From contig NZ_AP018150.1 in the NCBI RefSeq assembly GCF_003966915.1, forward strand, positions 1,922,001-1,986,000: DNA of 64,000 nt, read 5' to 3'. A program made the translations under genes and the position numbers. The notes beneath the pieces were generated by a model. That model saw nothing but the letters and a program-made list of their open reading frames with translations, did no database searches and was not told the DNA's origin. The stretch's first letter is position 1, and every line of letters begins with the position of its first letter. This stretch comes from Mycoavidus cysteinexigens. GTDB lineage: Bacteria; Pseudomonadota; Gammaproteobacteria; Burkholderiales; Burkholderiaceae. Positions 42,697 to 51,929 of the stretch are shown piece after piece.

Positions 42697-43374
42697 TTAC
42701 ACAATCCGGCCGCTATCCCCGTCACGTACACTGTGCGCCATACTCGGGTTCCATTGCTGAAACGGCGCGTAACCTGAGCGCTGACCCTGCATCTGCTTAG
42801 TGTGCAGATGGGCATTCGCCAGGCTGTCAAACAGACCCTTTATATTCGCCCCTGTATTGGACAACATCGCGTTGCGCGAGTTTGTCGCTAAGGTGGCGTG
42901 CGCCATCCTAGCCATTTCTGCCGGATCAATCCCTGCTTGCGCCTGCGAGATCAACTGGTGTCGCGCCTGGTCGTCTGCATTCTGCCAATTGGCTAATGCT
43001 TGGTCACCGATCCTCTTTGCTCTGAGTACCCCTTCGTCTCTACGGCGTTGCAGCTCAGCATTGCTATAAGTATCAACAGAACCGCCCCGCAGACCTGACC
43101 TTGCCAAGCCAAACAAATTGGCCCGCTCAGCTTCCGTAAACTGCCGCTCGACGTCTCGTGCATTTAAATCTGTAATGTCCTGTCGATGCGCCTCATACCC
43201 AGGGTTTTGCTTCGCCTGATTGAAAATCTCATTGATTTTCTGCATGGATAAGTTAATTCGTTGTTGACGCTCAAACTCTATCTGACGTGCAGCGCTGCCA
43301 TCATCATGACCACCATCGCCACCAAGACCAAACATGTTTCCCACAAAACCAAGCGCGTTTCCCAAAAAACTCAT
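42697..43374 (-). CDS. Internal virion protein, 225 aa
   Basis: Begins MSFLGNALGFVGNMFGLGG with a Gly-rich turn, followed by charged helices (IEFERQQRINLSMQKINEIF, RRRDEGVLRAKRIGDQAL). Its ATG overlaps the last base of the stop of the plug gene (TAATG). It is the first of the group of ejection-type proteins. No enzymatic motif seen. Confidence 0.6.
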   Translation of the reverse strand: MSFLGNALGFVGNMFGLGGDGGHDDGSAARQIEFERQQRINLSMQKINEIFNQAKQNPGYEAHRQDITDLNARDVERQFTEAERANLFGLARSGLRGGSVDTYSNAELQRRRDEGVLRAKRIGDQALANWQNADDQARHQLISQAQAGIDPAEMARMAHATLATNSRNAMLSNTGANIKGLFDSLANAHLHTKQMQGQRSGYAPFQQWNPSMAHSVRDGDSGRIV

Positions 43375-44768
43375 TATCTAGCTCCCAATACATCGTAATA
43401 CAACGTGACTGCCTCCAGCCTGAAGGGCTGATTGGACAAATGGTGAAACCTCAACGAGAAGGCCGTACCTGCGCAAGTAACTGGAATTTTCCCGCCAGAT
43501 CGGGTATTGCCACGAATACGAACCGGCGAGGTAAAGGCATCTGACTGGCGCACATCAAACGCTACAGAGAACGTGCACTCTCCCTCCATCACCAAATCCG
43601 CCCCCTGTATCCGTTTGAGTTGCCCTGGCGTTTTGAAGTCCATATAGGGCAGCTCTAACAGCACTTCAATTGGCGTACCCGCGTCATCGTGCGCATTTTC
43701 ATCAAAGCGATAAATGTCATCTCCATTGCGTAGATACAGAATGCCACCCAGTTCAGCAAAGGCTTCTACCTGAAACGGCAACTCGTAGCGCGACCACGCG
43801 GCGATTTTTGACGTCGCTGATATAGAATAAACAAAAATCTGATACCCCATCATGCATAGATACTGCCCTGTGCCGTAATGGAAATACGCCATCGGAGCGG
43901 ACTGCGCCGCCTGGGTTTCCCGTCGCACCAGCACATCGATTGGACTGCCAATATCGACATGGGTCAGACGATCCGTATACTGCATCGTCGTAATCGAGCG
44001 GAATCCAAAATCTGACAGAAAATATAAATCGCCGCTCACATTAGTGACGGTGCGCGAGAAAGAGGTCCCCACGTTTTCCACGACGTCCGACAATTTCATC
44101 GCTTGCGGATCTGAGTCGAGCGCCCACATCTGAACACTGTCACGCGACAAAACAGCCAGTTCATTCCGATATATCCCCAGCGCATTGGCGTTACGTTCAC
44201 CCCGCGCATTCAGTCCTGTGGGCAAAGCCCCCGCATTATTAGGGCTGGACCAGTCGCGCGGCCTACCTGCTGCGCTATACCGTACGACATCGCCCGCCAC
44301 CGCAAAAATTCTCGACGCGGCTTTAATTACGGCGGGCGTATGCGGACACTGCGGATCCGTAATCGCTGTCTGAGGACTACCGTCTAAATAATGATGTCGA
44401 ATTGTCCCGTCCTGATACTCAACCGAAGCATAGATAAATGCATCAAACACATCGGTAAACCAAACTTGTTTCAGTGCCTGTTCACCCTCTGGATGAGCCA
44501 CTTTATGCGCTTCAAATCGAGTATCGGCGTGCGTTACAGATCCTTGCCCGTAAAATGTATGCAATTTGCCAGACGCCGCAAAGAGTCCTCGCGTGCCTGG
44601 CTCAAGCGTTGTCACCTTCACCAAGCCTGGGCGCTTTTGTGTCGCCAGCCCCGTTGTCACATAGGCATTCTTCATTTCACGTAAACGATTCGCATCTGAC
44701 ACGCTCGCGCCTTTTCTTAAATCAATGCCGAGATCAAATCGGTCAAATGTAATGGATTTAACTACCAT
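43374..44768 (-). CDS. P22 gp10-like tail plug / packaged-DNA stabilisation protein, 464 aa
   Basis: Opening FDLGIDLRKGASVSDANRLREMKNAYVT and repeated beta-rich segments such as DLYFLSDFGFRSIT and YLCMMGYQIFVYS suggest a beta-propeller like the P22 gp10 hub that closes the portal after packaging. Size (464 versus about 472 for gp10) and place next to the adaptor gene agree. Inferred from pattern and context. Confidence 0.7.
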   Translation of the reverse strand: MVVKSITFDRFDLGIDLRKGASVSDANRLREMKNAYVTTGLATQKRPGLVKVTTLEPGTRGLFAASGKLHTFYGQGSVTHADTRFEAHKVAHPEGEQALKQVWFTDVFDAFIYASVEYQDGTIRHHYLDGSPQTAITDPQCPHTPAVIKAASRIFAVAGDVVRYSAAGRPRDWSSPNNAGALPTGLNARGERNANALGIYRNELAVLSRDSVQMWALDSDPQAMKLSDVVENVGTSFSRTVTNVSGDLYFLSDFGFRSITTMQYTDRLTHVDIGSPIDVLVRRETQAAQSAPMAYFHYGTGQYLCMMGYQIFVYSISATSKIAAWSRYELPFQVEAFAELGGILYLRNGDDIYRFDENAHDDAGTPIEVLLELPYMDFKTPGQLKRIQGADLVMEGECTFSVAFDVRQSDAFTSPVRIRGNTRSGGKIPVTCAGTAFSLRFHHLSNQPFRLEAVTLYYDVLGAR

Positions 44769-44771
44769 GTT

Positions 44772-45458
44772 TTATTGCCCCGAGACGGTATAGCCCCGAG
44801 CGGTACGTACCACTTGAGATGAAAGGGTTGAATCAGTATTTTTTGCAAAATAGCGTCGCTGGCCGTGCTGTTCGCTTTTATAGCGCGCCAATAATCGTTC
44901 AAAGGATTGCCCCGCTACTTGCGCATCGGAGTGGTGATAATGGGCTTTCGCTACCGCCAGCGCATAGAGCAAAACCAATTCATCGGGTACACAAGGCCGA
45001 TCATCATCGCGCTCAAAGCGTCCCTGCGGCGCACTATACTCAATGAGTAATTCATATCGAGCGTCAGGTACCGGCCACACTTCGAGTTGGTTCATCAGTG
45101 TGTCATAGTGACTGGGCATACCCTGGGTACAAGAAGGCTGTGCGATACCGTGGACCAACGGGGAGTAGGCATTGCCCCTTTTGACTGAGATCGAACGTAC
45201 CTGCGCTGGCTCAATCGGCTGATCCTCCTGCCTGTTGTGCCAGTCATAAAGGGATGAACCGGGTGAAGTCGTGATCGTAGCCCGCTTGCGGCGCAGAGGC
45301 AGGCCGCCGACTTTCGCCACATAGGTATGCGCTTCCTGTAAAAACGCATTCAGAAGATCACGGTTGTTTTCAGAGGCGGGGCCTTGATGAACGAACCCCA
45401 TGCGCACCCGCAACGCTTTGCGCAACTCGCCTAATGTGCGATTCAATCCTTCACTCAT
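44772..45458 (-). CDS. Head-tail adaptor protein, 228 aa
   Basis: A helical protein with a middle beta part; RDLLNAFLQEAHTYVAK and YELLIEYSAPQGRF ... VPDELVLLYALAVAKAHYH is the pattern of gp4/gp11-type podovirus adaptors that bind below the portal. ATG overlaps the stop of the upstream collagen-like gene by 4 bp (ATGA). Confidence 0.68.
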   Translation of the reverse strand: MSEGLNRTLGELRKALRVRMGFVHQGPASENNRDLLNAFLQEAHTYVAKVGGLPLRRKRATITTSPGSSLYDWHNRQEDQPIEPAQVRSISVKRGNAYSPLVHGIAQPSCTQGMPSHYDTLMNQLEVWPVPDARYELLIEYSAPQGRFERDDDRPCVPDELVLLYALAVAKAHYHHSDAQVAGQSFERLLARYKSEQHGQRRYFAKNTDSTLSSQVVRTARGYTVSGQ

Positions 45459-46456
45459 GCCGCTTCCACCTTCAAAATCACCTGGTTATTCACCACCGAT
45501 AGCGACAAGGTCAAGGTCGATTTACCTGCGATCGACACTGTATGTTTACTCGGATCAACGCTTGCCAGTTTAGACGCAGCGCTACCGGCTGGATCAAATA
45601 GCGTGCCAATGTCCGCGCCGGTCGCAATCTTCACACCCGTATTCGCGGCTCCGGTTCCCGCGGTATGCAGCCGCCCGACTTCTAAATCAACCAACGCAGC
45701 ACTATCCCGCCCATCATCGACCCGTAAGCGCGTATTGTTCGGACGCAAGCGAATATTCGCACCGGAAAAATCATAACGCGGTGCAGCAGCTGAAATAGCC
45801 CCTGAGATCGTGCGCGCCGCTAAGCCACCTTGTAGCGATTGATCGGTATCCAGGTCGTTTAAAATGACACGGGCGTAATCCACTCTACCCGTTGGCCCCT
45901 GTACGCCCGACTCGCCGCATTCGCCTTTGTCGCCTTTCGGGCCACGTAATCCTTGAATGCCTTGTGCCCCTTTATCGCCTTTATTTCCTTTAGGACCCCG
46001 ACTAAATTCGAACGCCTCAGACCAATCATCACACTCATCCGAAAGCTTAAAATAGAGCCGCCCGGTATCGATGGCTAAAAAAGAAAATCCTTCTGGATTC
46101 GCCCCATAATTCGTCCGCTCGCTTTCTAATGCGCGCACCTTGGCTTCAAAAGAGGGTCCCACTTCACCACGAGGGCCAACCTCGCCTTTATCCCCTTTAG
46201 GGCCTGGCTGACCTGGCTCGCCTTGCAGTCCAGCCGCAGCCAGCGCCGCGAGCGCCTCGGGCATCAAGTGCCTGGCGCCTACCGTCTGCGCTTTGAGCGA
46301 CCCATCATCTTCTTGAAGCAACGCTGCATTCGCACGCACATCAGAAAGCGTCTGCGAGACTGCATCCAACTCAGCATTCAATGCGCCATGATCGGTCCGG
46401 TCTGGATTGTTATTTAAAAAATTCTTCTTACGGTGATAAGGTCTGGGCTGACTCAT
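45455..46456 (-). CDS. Collagen-like tail fibre protein, 333 aa
   Basis: The N-terminus (PRPYHRKKNFLNNN...TDHGALNAELD) is shared with the fibre at 46925-48346 and likely anchors both to the tail. Two Gly-X-Y blocks (GEPGQPGPKGDKGEVGPRG near 79-100 and GPKGNKGDKGAQGIQGLRG near 155-190) should form collagen-type triple helices. The beta-rich end would be the trimer tip. Collagen-like stalks are common in phage fibres. Overlaps its neighbours by 4 bp on each side. Confidence 0.85.
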   Translation of the reverse strand: MSQPRPYHRKKNFLNNNPDRTDHGALNAELDAVSQTLSDVRANAALLQEDDGSLKAQTVGARHLMPEALAALAAAGLQGEPGQPGPKGDKGEVGPRGEVGPSFEAKVRALESERTNYGANPEGFSFLAIDTGRLYFKLSDECDDWSEAFEFSRGPKGNKGDKGAQGIQGLRGPKGDKGECGESGVQGPTGRVDYARVILNDLDTDQSLQGGLAARTISGAISAAAPRYDFSGANIRLRPNNTRLRVDDGRDSAALVDLEVGRLHTAGTGAANTGVKIATGADIGTLFDPAGSAASKLASVDPSKHTVSIAGKSTLTLSLSVVNNQVILKVEAA

Positions 46457-46896
46457 ACTTTGCTTCGACCTGAAAGCGTGCGGCGACCGTCTTCAATAAT
46501 CTCGCCAATATCCATCCCTTTGCGGCGTTCAAACCAGCGCACTATCGCCCCGACAATCCACCAAGCAGGCAACCCTGCTAACACTTGAAACGGTGCACAG
46601 ACATACAGATAGCCAAACATCGGATCAAATTGATGCGCTTGAGTCAGACGCTTGGCAACCTCGAATAAGCCAGGCCAAGCCCAATACGCTGCCATCGCGG
46701 CCAATGGCCCAAAGATGAACGATAAAAAGAATGTGCCGGCCAAGCGAGCCGCGCCCTCCTGAGCATTTTTAGGCCAGGAAAGCAACAGCGTCAGGATGAT
46801 CGTCATCACTGCAATGGCGGCTTGCGCGCCGATATACTTAATTAGCGCAGCTATACCCGTAGAGGTAGTGGGTTCCATCTGTGAAGTCCGAGACAT
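46453..46896 (-). CDS. Predicted membrane protein, 147 aa (possible holin)
   Basis: Three hydrophobic segments: IGAQAAIAVMTIILTLLLSW, AGTFFLSFIFGPLAAMAAYW and YLYVCAPFQVLAGLPAWWIV, followed by a charged C-terminus (RWFERRKGMDIGEI). No other holin is apparent near the endolysin, so this may be it, but membrane proteins at this place in related phages are uncharacterised. Low certainty on function. Confidence 0.6.
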   Translation of the reverse strand: MSRTSQMEPTTSTGIAALIKYIGAQAAIAVMTIILTLLLSWPKNAQEGAARLAGTFFLSFIFGPLAAMAAYWAWPGLFEVAKRLTQAHQFDPMFGYLYVCAPFQVLAGLPAWWIVGAIVRWFERRKGMDIGEIIEDGRRTLSGRSKV

Positions 46897-46924
46897 AATG
46901 AATTGATTGAATCAGCAAGTCTGA

Positions 46925-48346
46925 TTAATAACCGAGCGCAAACCATTGAATTTCCCACCCTGCGTGGCCTTCTGCAGTGTTATCAAAGCAGCGTAATTGA
47001 GTCCCTTCTTGCGATCGTCCCGACGAAGATTCGGTAACTGTCACGCATAGTCTGCCTCTATACATGCCTTGAATGCACAAACACTTGTTTAAGAAAGGCG
47101 TTAAAAACTTGATGTCTGCAATGCCGCCTGCCCTGGTAATGATCTCGCCCCACTGGAGGATGAACCCCCCTGGTAGTTTTTGATAACCATCGTCTGCGAT
47201 TGATTTATACCTAGGCTCGTCAAACATCCTCAAAATAGCCGTTTGTGTGAAAGCGGTCGTGGCGATCCGTGTACTCTTATCATCTGCATCGGGCGTCGAA
47301 GCGTTGGGCGTGCCGATCAAAAAGAGATCAGGGGCGAGCTTGTCGGTGGTGACACTTCCATCGGCGGGCGTACTAAGCTGCTTAGCTTGGCGGACCATTT
47401 TTTGCACACGACTGATCGCTTCTCGCGCTGTATTCGCATATTGCGATGCGCGTTGAGCCGCGTCCCCTGTTTCTTTTTTTGTCCTGATAATTTGCGCCCT
47501 ATCTTCCTCTACCAGCGACTGTGCTTGTTCCGCCTGAGCTTTGCAGATCTCCGCCTGAGTCTGCACTTGCTCCGCTTTTAATTGAACGGTCTGAGCCGCT
47601 TTATTCACCCACTCACTGAGATGATTCGTTTGCTGAACCATTTCTTGCACACTATTTTTCGCTTCTTGCGCTACGCTGGCAGATTGGAGCGCCTGTCGAG
47701 ACGTTTGCGCAAACTCCCTGGCAACTCCGGCCACATGATCCGCATCCCGTTCTGCCTTTTCTTGCAATTGCCGGCACTGTTCCACATAATGTTTTGCTTG
47801 CCCGTGTGCTGCTTCAGCGCGCAATGCAAAGCCGCAGGCTGCAATTTGCGATTCCTGGGCTTTTGCCTGCAACTGAACTATCGCTTTTTGGGCCTCATCT
47901 GCTTGTGCATGTAACTGCACCACTTCTTCTTTCGCCTCTAAAGCCGTTTGCACATTTAAAATGATCAGCTCTGAATTGGATTGGGCTGTCTCTGCCGCTT
48001 CGTCTGCTCGTGTTCGCGCTTGCTCAACCACTTGCTCGGCATCACGCGCAGCAATCGCTGCATGCGTCGCTTCATTCGCTGCCGCTGAGGCTTCTTGTAC
48101 ATTTGCCTTGATCTCGCCGGATAGATATTTCACCAGGTCATCCCGAAAAGCAGGTGTCAGACTCCTTTCCTCGACAATGCCATCACGCAAACTGCCATCG
48201 TCTAACTGCAACAATACCAAATTTTGCCGCAGCGGATTAATCGAAGACGCGACCCGATCCAATTCGGCATTCAATGCGGTGTGATCGGTTTCATTGCCAT
48301 AATCGACGGCAAAATCCTTTTGCCGGTGATAACGAGGCGGCTGCAT
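46925..48346 (-). CDS. Tail fibre with long coiled coil, 473 aa
   Basis: Shared anchor PRYHRQKDFAVDYGNETDHTALNAELD, then about 250 residues of Ala/Gln/Glu-rich heptads (AAIAARDAEQVVEQARTRAD), a long trimeric coiled-coil shaft. The C-terminal domain has DDKSTRIATTAFTQTAI (gpH/gp53-like motif) and GGFILQWGE, as in receptor-binding tips. AAGGATAG precedes the ATG. It probably decides host range together with the collagen-like fibre. Confidence 0.82.
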   Translation of the reverse strand: MQPPRYHRQKDFAVDYGNETDHTALNAELDRVASSINPLRQNLVLLQLDDGSLRDGIVEERSLTPAFRDDLVKYLSGEIKANVQEASAAANEATHAAIAARDAEQVVEQARTRADEAAETAQSNSELIILNVQTALEAKEEVVQLHAQADEAQKAIVQLQAKAQESQIAACGFALRAEAAHGQAKHYVEQCRQLQEKAERDADHVAGVAREFAQTSRQALQSASVAQEAKNSVQEMVQQTNHLSEWVNKAAQTVQLKAEQVQTQAEICKAQAEQAQSLVEEDRAQIIRTKKETGDAAQRASQYANTAREAISRVQKMVRQAKQLSTPADGSVTTDKLAPDLFLIGTPNASTPDADDKSTRIATTAFTQTAILRMFDEPRYKSIADDGYQKLPGGFILQWGEIITRAGGIADIKFLTPFLNKCLCIQGMYRGRLCVTVTESSSGRSQEGTQLRCFDNTAEGHAGWEIQWFALGY

Positions 48347-48351
48347 CGAAT

Positions 48352-48663
48352 CTATCCTTTAGCCGAGGCAGTCGCCTTAGCAACCGGCTTTTGCTGGGCA
48401 TTAGATTGAATGACATTGGCCAGCGCTGGCGATTCGGCCACACCAAAAATACCCGCAACAACTTTCTCACCATACTTGCCAACCAAACGTGAATACTCGT
48501 TATCGAGGTCGATCTCGCGTTCGCAAAGCGGGTTACCGACACTCACGTTTTCCTTACCGTACAGACTGCACAAAATACCGAGTTCATGCTTGAACACGCT
48601 AGTCGGCGTCGTGGTATGCGCGTCCCGCCGAATTTCGACGGACACAATAGGGGCTTGAGTCAT
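48352..48663 (-). CDS. Small phage structural-region protein, 103 aa
   Basis: Lies between capsid and fibre genes. It has a mixed alpha/beta start (PIVSVEIRRDAHTTTPTSVFKHELGIL) and an Ala-rich tail. No family recognised with certainty; in podoviruses this place often holds a head decoration or head-completion protein. Confidence 0.55.
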   Translation of the reverse strand: MTQAPIVSVEIRRDAHTTTPTSVFKHELGILCSLYGKENVSVGNPLCEREIDLDNEYSRLVGKYGEKVVAGIFGVAESPALANVIQSNAQQKPVAKATASAKG

Positions 48664-48722
48664 AGTTGAATTCTCTTAATGAAGCCCGCACCGCTCGTAT
48701 CGCTACTAACGGCGCGAGGTAG

Positions 48723-49769
48723 TTATTTAATCGCCAAGACGGCGTGAGCATTACTTCGATCGGTACTCAATGCACATCGTAGATTGACCATTGTGTAGAG
48801 CGCTAACGTGTCATGCGGACGTGTGGGCGTCACAATATCCATATCGTCATCGGAATATTTCAAATACCGAGTATTGAGTAAGTAGCAACGCTTTTCCCAC
48901 TGAGTCTCTGGCGTTTCAAGCGTATCCAACGTTTGAAAGATAGGATCCCAAATAATCTCAATGCCTTTATAGAAGAGACCTGTAGAGGTCGCTGTGCCAA
49001 TCCCCAAATCTACCGTTTTGGGTTTGGCTGCGTCCGCGTTTTGAGTAAGGGTTATTTCTTGCTTATACGCGTCGATAAAATCCGAACCCGCTAAAATAAA
49101 GTTTGGACTACCGCCATTGCGGATACACGCACGCCAAGCTTTTTCTAGCTTGCCAGAGAGGTCTCCTTCGGCCGTCGTATCCAATGTTAAGTCAGCGTAA
49201 TTACGCCAGTAGGTTGCCGTAGCGCGGTTGATACCGCCAATGATCCCTGTCGTGGGTTTAGTCGCAATAATCGCATCCAGGCCCGTGATCGCATCGGCCG
49301 AGGACGTCCCATCACGATGCAGCTCAATATCCAGCCTTTCTAAAAAGCCAAGCCGCAACGCCTCCATCTGCTCGTTGAGCAAATTAATCAGTTGGACTTT
49401 TTCATTTTGTTCAAGCTTGTGTGCGCCACGCTTACCTTCGCGCACTTTAATACCATTACCAAACAGTCGATCATGCTCAAGATAAAGTCCATCCACCGCA
49501 CGACGCCATGGAAAGGCAGCAGATTCGGTTGTATTGCGTTTATTGAAAACAACGGGTTCAGCTCCGTAAGCCCATTTAAAGCCAGAGCCGTATTCCTTAC
49601 GGACGTTTTCAACAATATTTTGCTTTGCGCCCATAAACGACTTGCGTTTGGACAGGAGTTTCTTAAGGAAGGGATGTTCCGTGCCGATGTTATCGACCGG
49701 GATATTGCGTAGATATTCGTCTAATGAGACCTTGGCGAGTTCCGCCAGGTCAGCTTGGGATATAGGCAT
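48723..49769 (-). CDS. Major capsid protein, 348 aa
   Basis: ATG 49769 (MPISQADLAELAKVSLDEYL) preferred; a GTG 13 codons upstream is possible. Motifs MGAKQNIVENVRKEYGSGFKW and a central ITGLDAIIATKPTTGIIGGIN, and the end DMDIVTPTRPHD, fit HK97-fold capsids of epsilon15/Bcep-type podoviruses. It follows the scaffold gene as expected, but the two are separated by a toxin-antitoxin pair and 300 bp of non-coding DNA. Confidence 0.8.
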   Translation of the reverse strand: MPISQADLAELAKVSLDEYLRNIPVDNIGTEHPFLKKLLSKRKSFMGAKQNIVENVRKEYGSGFKWAYGAEPVVFNKRNTTESAAFPWRRAVDGLYLEHDRLFGNGIKVREGKRGAHKLEQNEKVQLINLLNEQMEALRLGFLERLDIELHRDGTSSADAITGLDAIIATKPTTGIIGGINRATATYWRNYADLTLDTTAEGDLSGKLEKAWRACIRNGGSPNFILAGSDFIDAYKQEITLTQNADAAKPKTVDLGIGTATSTGLFYKGIEIIWDPIFQTLDTLETPETQWEKRCYLLNTRYLKYSDDDMDIVTPTRPHDTLALYTMVNLRCALSTDRSNAHAVLAIK

Positions 49770-50113
49770 TTGTCGCTCTAGAATGAAAGTTAAATAAACA
49801 ACTTTCACACCACCCAGAACGCAAAGCTGGGAAAATAGGCTTGTTTGATTCCGTGCGCGACCTTCGGATTACTTCGACTTAGTCAAACAAACCACTGCGC
49901 TACGGGACGCGATCCCCGCGGTAACAGCGACAAATTCAAGTGTGACGGCATTTCCCGTTAAGACTGTTCATCTGGCTGCACACGAACTAATCAAGTTGTA
50001 TTTCCAGACAAATCGCATTAACAGGTTACACCTACGAAATAATATAACCAATAGTAATTTATAAGTCAATATTTATTACTTAAAAATCTATACAGCAAAG
50101 CGCCCAATGAATG
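49770..50113. other. Non-coding gap upstream of capsid gene
   Basis: No gene. Contains an inverted repeat TTGTTTGA...TCAAACAA (49841-49848 / 49883-49890) with inner pairing, and GGGA-TCGCG-TCCC just upstream on the capsid strand. It may hold a separate promoter or processing site for capsid mRNA. Confidence 0.45.
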
Positions 50114-50518
50114 TCATCCCAAAAACGGGTTAAACACAGGCACTTGGAAGCGATCAAAATCCCGCGTATTTCGAGTAACAACTGTGAACTTGTGCACAAG
50201 CGCACTGGCTGCAATCATAGCGTCCTCATAAACAGTATTCGACTGCCGGTGCATCAGTTTTGCCCATTGCCGAAAGGTTGCTACGTCCATCGGTAATACA
50301 TTGTAGGTTGCTCCGACCTGATCGGCCCATGCCTCTATCGCTGCTGCTTTAGCGGCATCTTGCTCACGGGTGATTTCAATACCCGCTTGAATTTCGCCGA
50401 GTGTGACAGCACAAAGATGAAGATCAGCATCAGCAACGCTTTCAAGCCACGCCACAACTGCTCCATGCGGTCGTGGTTTGCGTAGCTCCGAAACAATATT
50501 CGTATCCAAAAGAAACAT
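50114..50518 (-). CDS. vapC: VapC-type PIN-domain toxin, 134 aa
   Basis: MFLLDTNIVSEL gives the first PIN Asp, TLGEIQAGI the Glu, YEDAMIAASA the next Asp and VVTRNTRDFDRF the last acidic pair. PIN toxins cleave RNA, often tRNA or rRNA. It lies 7 bp after the antitoxin gene, on the capsid strand. An insertion in the head operon; in a prophage it may give plasmid-like stabilisation or superinfection exclusion (inference). Confidence 0.92.
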   Translation of the reverse strand: MFLLDTNIVSELRKPRPHGAVVAWLESVADADLHLCAVTLGEIQAGIEITREQDAAKAAAIEAWADQVGATYNVLPMDVATFRQWAKLMHRQSNTVYEDAMIAASALVHKFTVVTRNTRDFDRFQVPVFNPFLG

Positions 50519-50525
50519 GGTGCTC

Positions 50526-50780
50526 TTACAACTCTACAATCGTTCGACGTTTTGCCAATCCGCGCTGAGGTAGATCAAAATCAGCACGGCCCACATCGGA
50601 CATTAGCAAAGCCTTGAGGGAGGGGCGTGCCGCATTAGTCAATCGGTTCCATTCCACGATAGGCACGAGCACAGCGGTTTCTGTGCCACGCCGGGTTACT
50701 ACCTGCGGTCCCTCGTTTATGCAGGTGTCAAGTAACTCGCTGAAACGAGCTTTAGCGTCTTGTACGGGCCAAATATGCAT
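50526..50780 (-). CDS. Phd/YefM-family antitoxin, 84 aa
   Basis: IWPVQDAKARFSELLDTCINEGPQVVTRRG is the Phd/YefM DNA-binding fold; the C-terminus (FDLPQRGLAKRRTIVEL) would neutralise the PIN toxin. GGAG lies before the ATG. It presumably represses its own promoter in 50781-50867. Confidence 0.92.
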   Translation of the reverse strand: MHIWPVQDAKARFSELLDTCINEGPQVVTRRGTETAVLVPIVEWNRLTNAARPSLKALLMSDVGRADFDLPQRGLAKRRTIVEL

Positions 50781-50867
50781 AATAACTCCAAGGTGACTAG
50801 GTTTATGACTAGTCTATCAAGGTTTTGGCAATACTACAAATGCTTTTTACTTTTGGCTAAAAAATCG

Positions 50868-51926
50868 TTACAACCCCATGCTATTCATAATCTGCTCGAT
50901 CCGCTTTTCAGGCTCTTGTGCAGAGTTGACAGCGGGCCGGCCTAACGTAGACGGACGCGAGCTAATCGGCGATGGGGATTTTGGTTGCGTCGCAGCAATT
51001 TGGACTGAATCGTAGAGCATACGAACCGCTGAGGCCCACTGCTGCGGCTGATAGGTTGAAGCAAATTCTTGAAGCTTGCTCGGGTCAGCAAAATACGACT
51101 CAACCACTTTCATCCGTGCAGAATGATCCATTTCATGGCTACGGCTTTGCAAATACTGTGCCATCGAAGCTTTTCCTTCCTCAACGGACACCGTAAATTT
51201 TTGCTGTTCTTGCTGCGCAGCAAATTCAGCCTGTTGGCGTTGCTGCATAACATGACGTTCTCGCCGTAGCATCGCCATCTCTATGGCTCGCTCGCGCTGG
51301 ATTTCCCCACCAGTGACCGCTTGCGCCAAATCGGGAAAATCACTTAACGTATCCACCCCAGGCGCATCCACCCCTAAGCGTTTACACAGCGTATCCCGCT
51401 GCGCATCAGCCATTTGCAACGCTACGCGCCAATCAGCAGGATTATTCGACATTGCTAGACGGCCATATTCTAGTGTTTGCGCAAAATCCTGTGCCGACAT
51501 GCCCGTTGCACTCACCATCGTGCGGATTTCATTCAGATCTGATTCGTACTGCTTACGTTCAGCAAACACTTGGCGAATGCGTTCACGCCCACGCTCAGAG
51601 TTCAGGCTTTCTAACAATTCGCCCTCTTCCTGATTGCCTGGTAATACCTCAGTCTCGCCCTGCGGTGCGCTCTCTTTAGGTAAAAAGCGCCCATCTGAAC
51701 CACGCGAGGGCGGCTCTGGCTCTTCGTCTTGATCTTCATCTGGCACAGGCTGTGACGTCTCATCACCGTTCGCCGTCATCGAATCCAATAACGCTGACAT
51801 TTTTGGGGGCAGATTATCGACACTATACGGTTCTGAGGAGGCTTCATGGCCTTGCTCTAACTCAGACTCAGCCAGCCCCGATACATCCTGGTCAGCCGTT
51901 TCGATTGCGATTTCATCTTGTGACAC
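50868..51926 (-). CDS. Scaffolding protein, 352 aa
   Basis: GTG start with GGAG upstream. The acidic, Pro-rich N-terminus (DEDQDEEPEPPSRGSDGRFLP) is followed by a helical, Gln-rich middle (RRERHVMQQRQQAEFAAQQEQQ) and a short end EKRIEQIMNSMGL. Composition and place between portal and capsid are those of capsid scaffolds. Three bp from the portal stop. Confidence 0.75.
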   Translation of the reverse strand: MSQDEIAIETADQDVSGLAESELEQGHEASSEPYSVDNLPPKMSALLDSMTANGDETSQPVPDEDQDEEPEPPSRGSDGRFLPKESAPQGETEVLPGNQEEGELLESLNSERGRERIRQVFAERKQYESDLNEIRTMVSATGMSAQDFAQTLEYGRLAMSNNPADWRVALQMADAQRDTLCKRLGVDAPGVDTLSDFPDLAQAVTGGEIQRERAIEMAMLRRERHVMQQRQQAEFAAQQEQQKFTVSVEEGKASMAQYLQSRSHEMDHSARMKVVESYFADPSKLQEFASTYQPQQWASAVRMLYDSVQIAATQPKSPSPISSRPSTLGRPAVNSAQEPEKRIEQIMNSMGL

Positions 51927-51929
51927 GAT

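Noticed and set aside
45455-48346. Diversity-generating retroelement at the tail fibres
   Set aside because: BPP-1-like podoviruses may carry one, so I looked for a template/variable repeat and a reverse transcriptase near the fibres; none is seen. The only RT fragment is the group II intron at 32 kb.
49840-49920. Functional tRNA in the capsid leader
   Set aside because: A D-arm-like stretch exists, but there is no canonical T arm or full cloverleaf; left as a low-interest finding.
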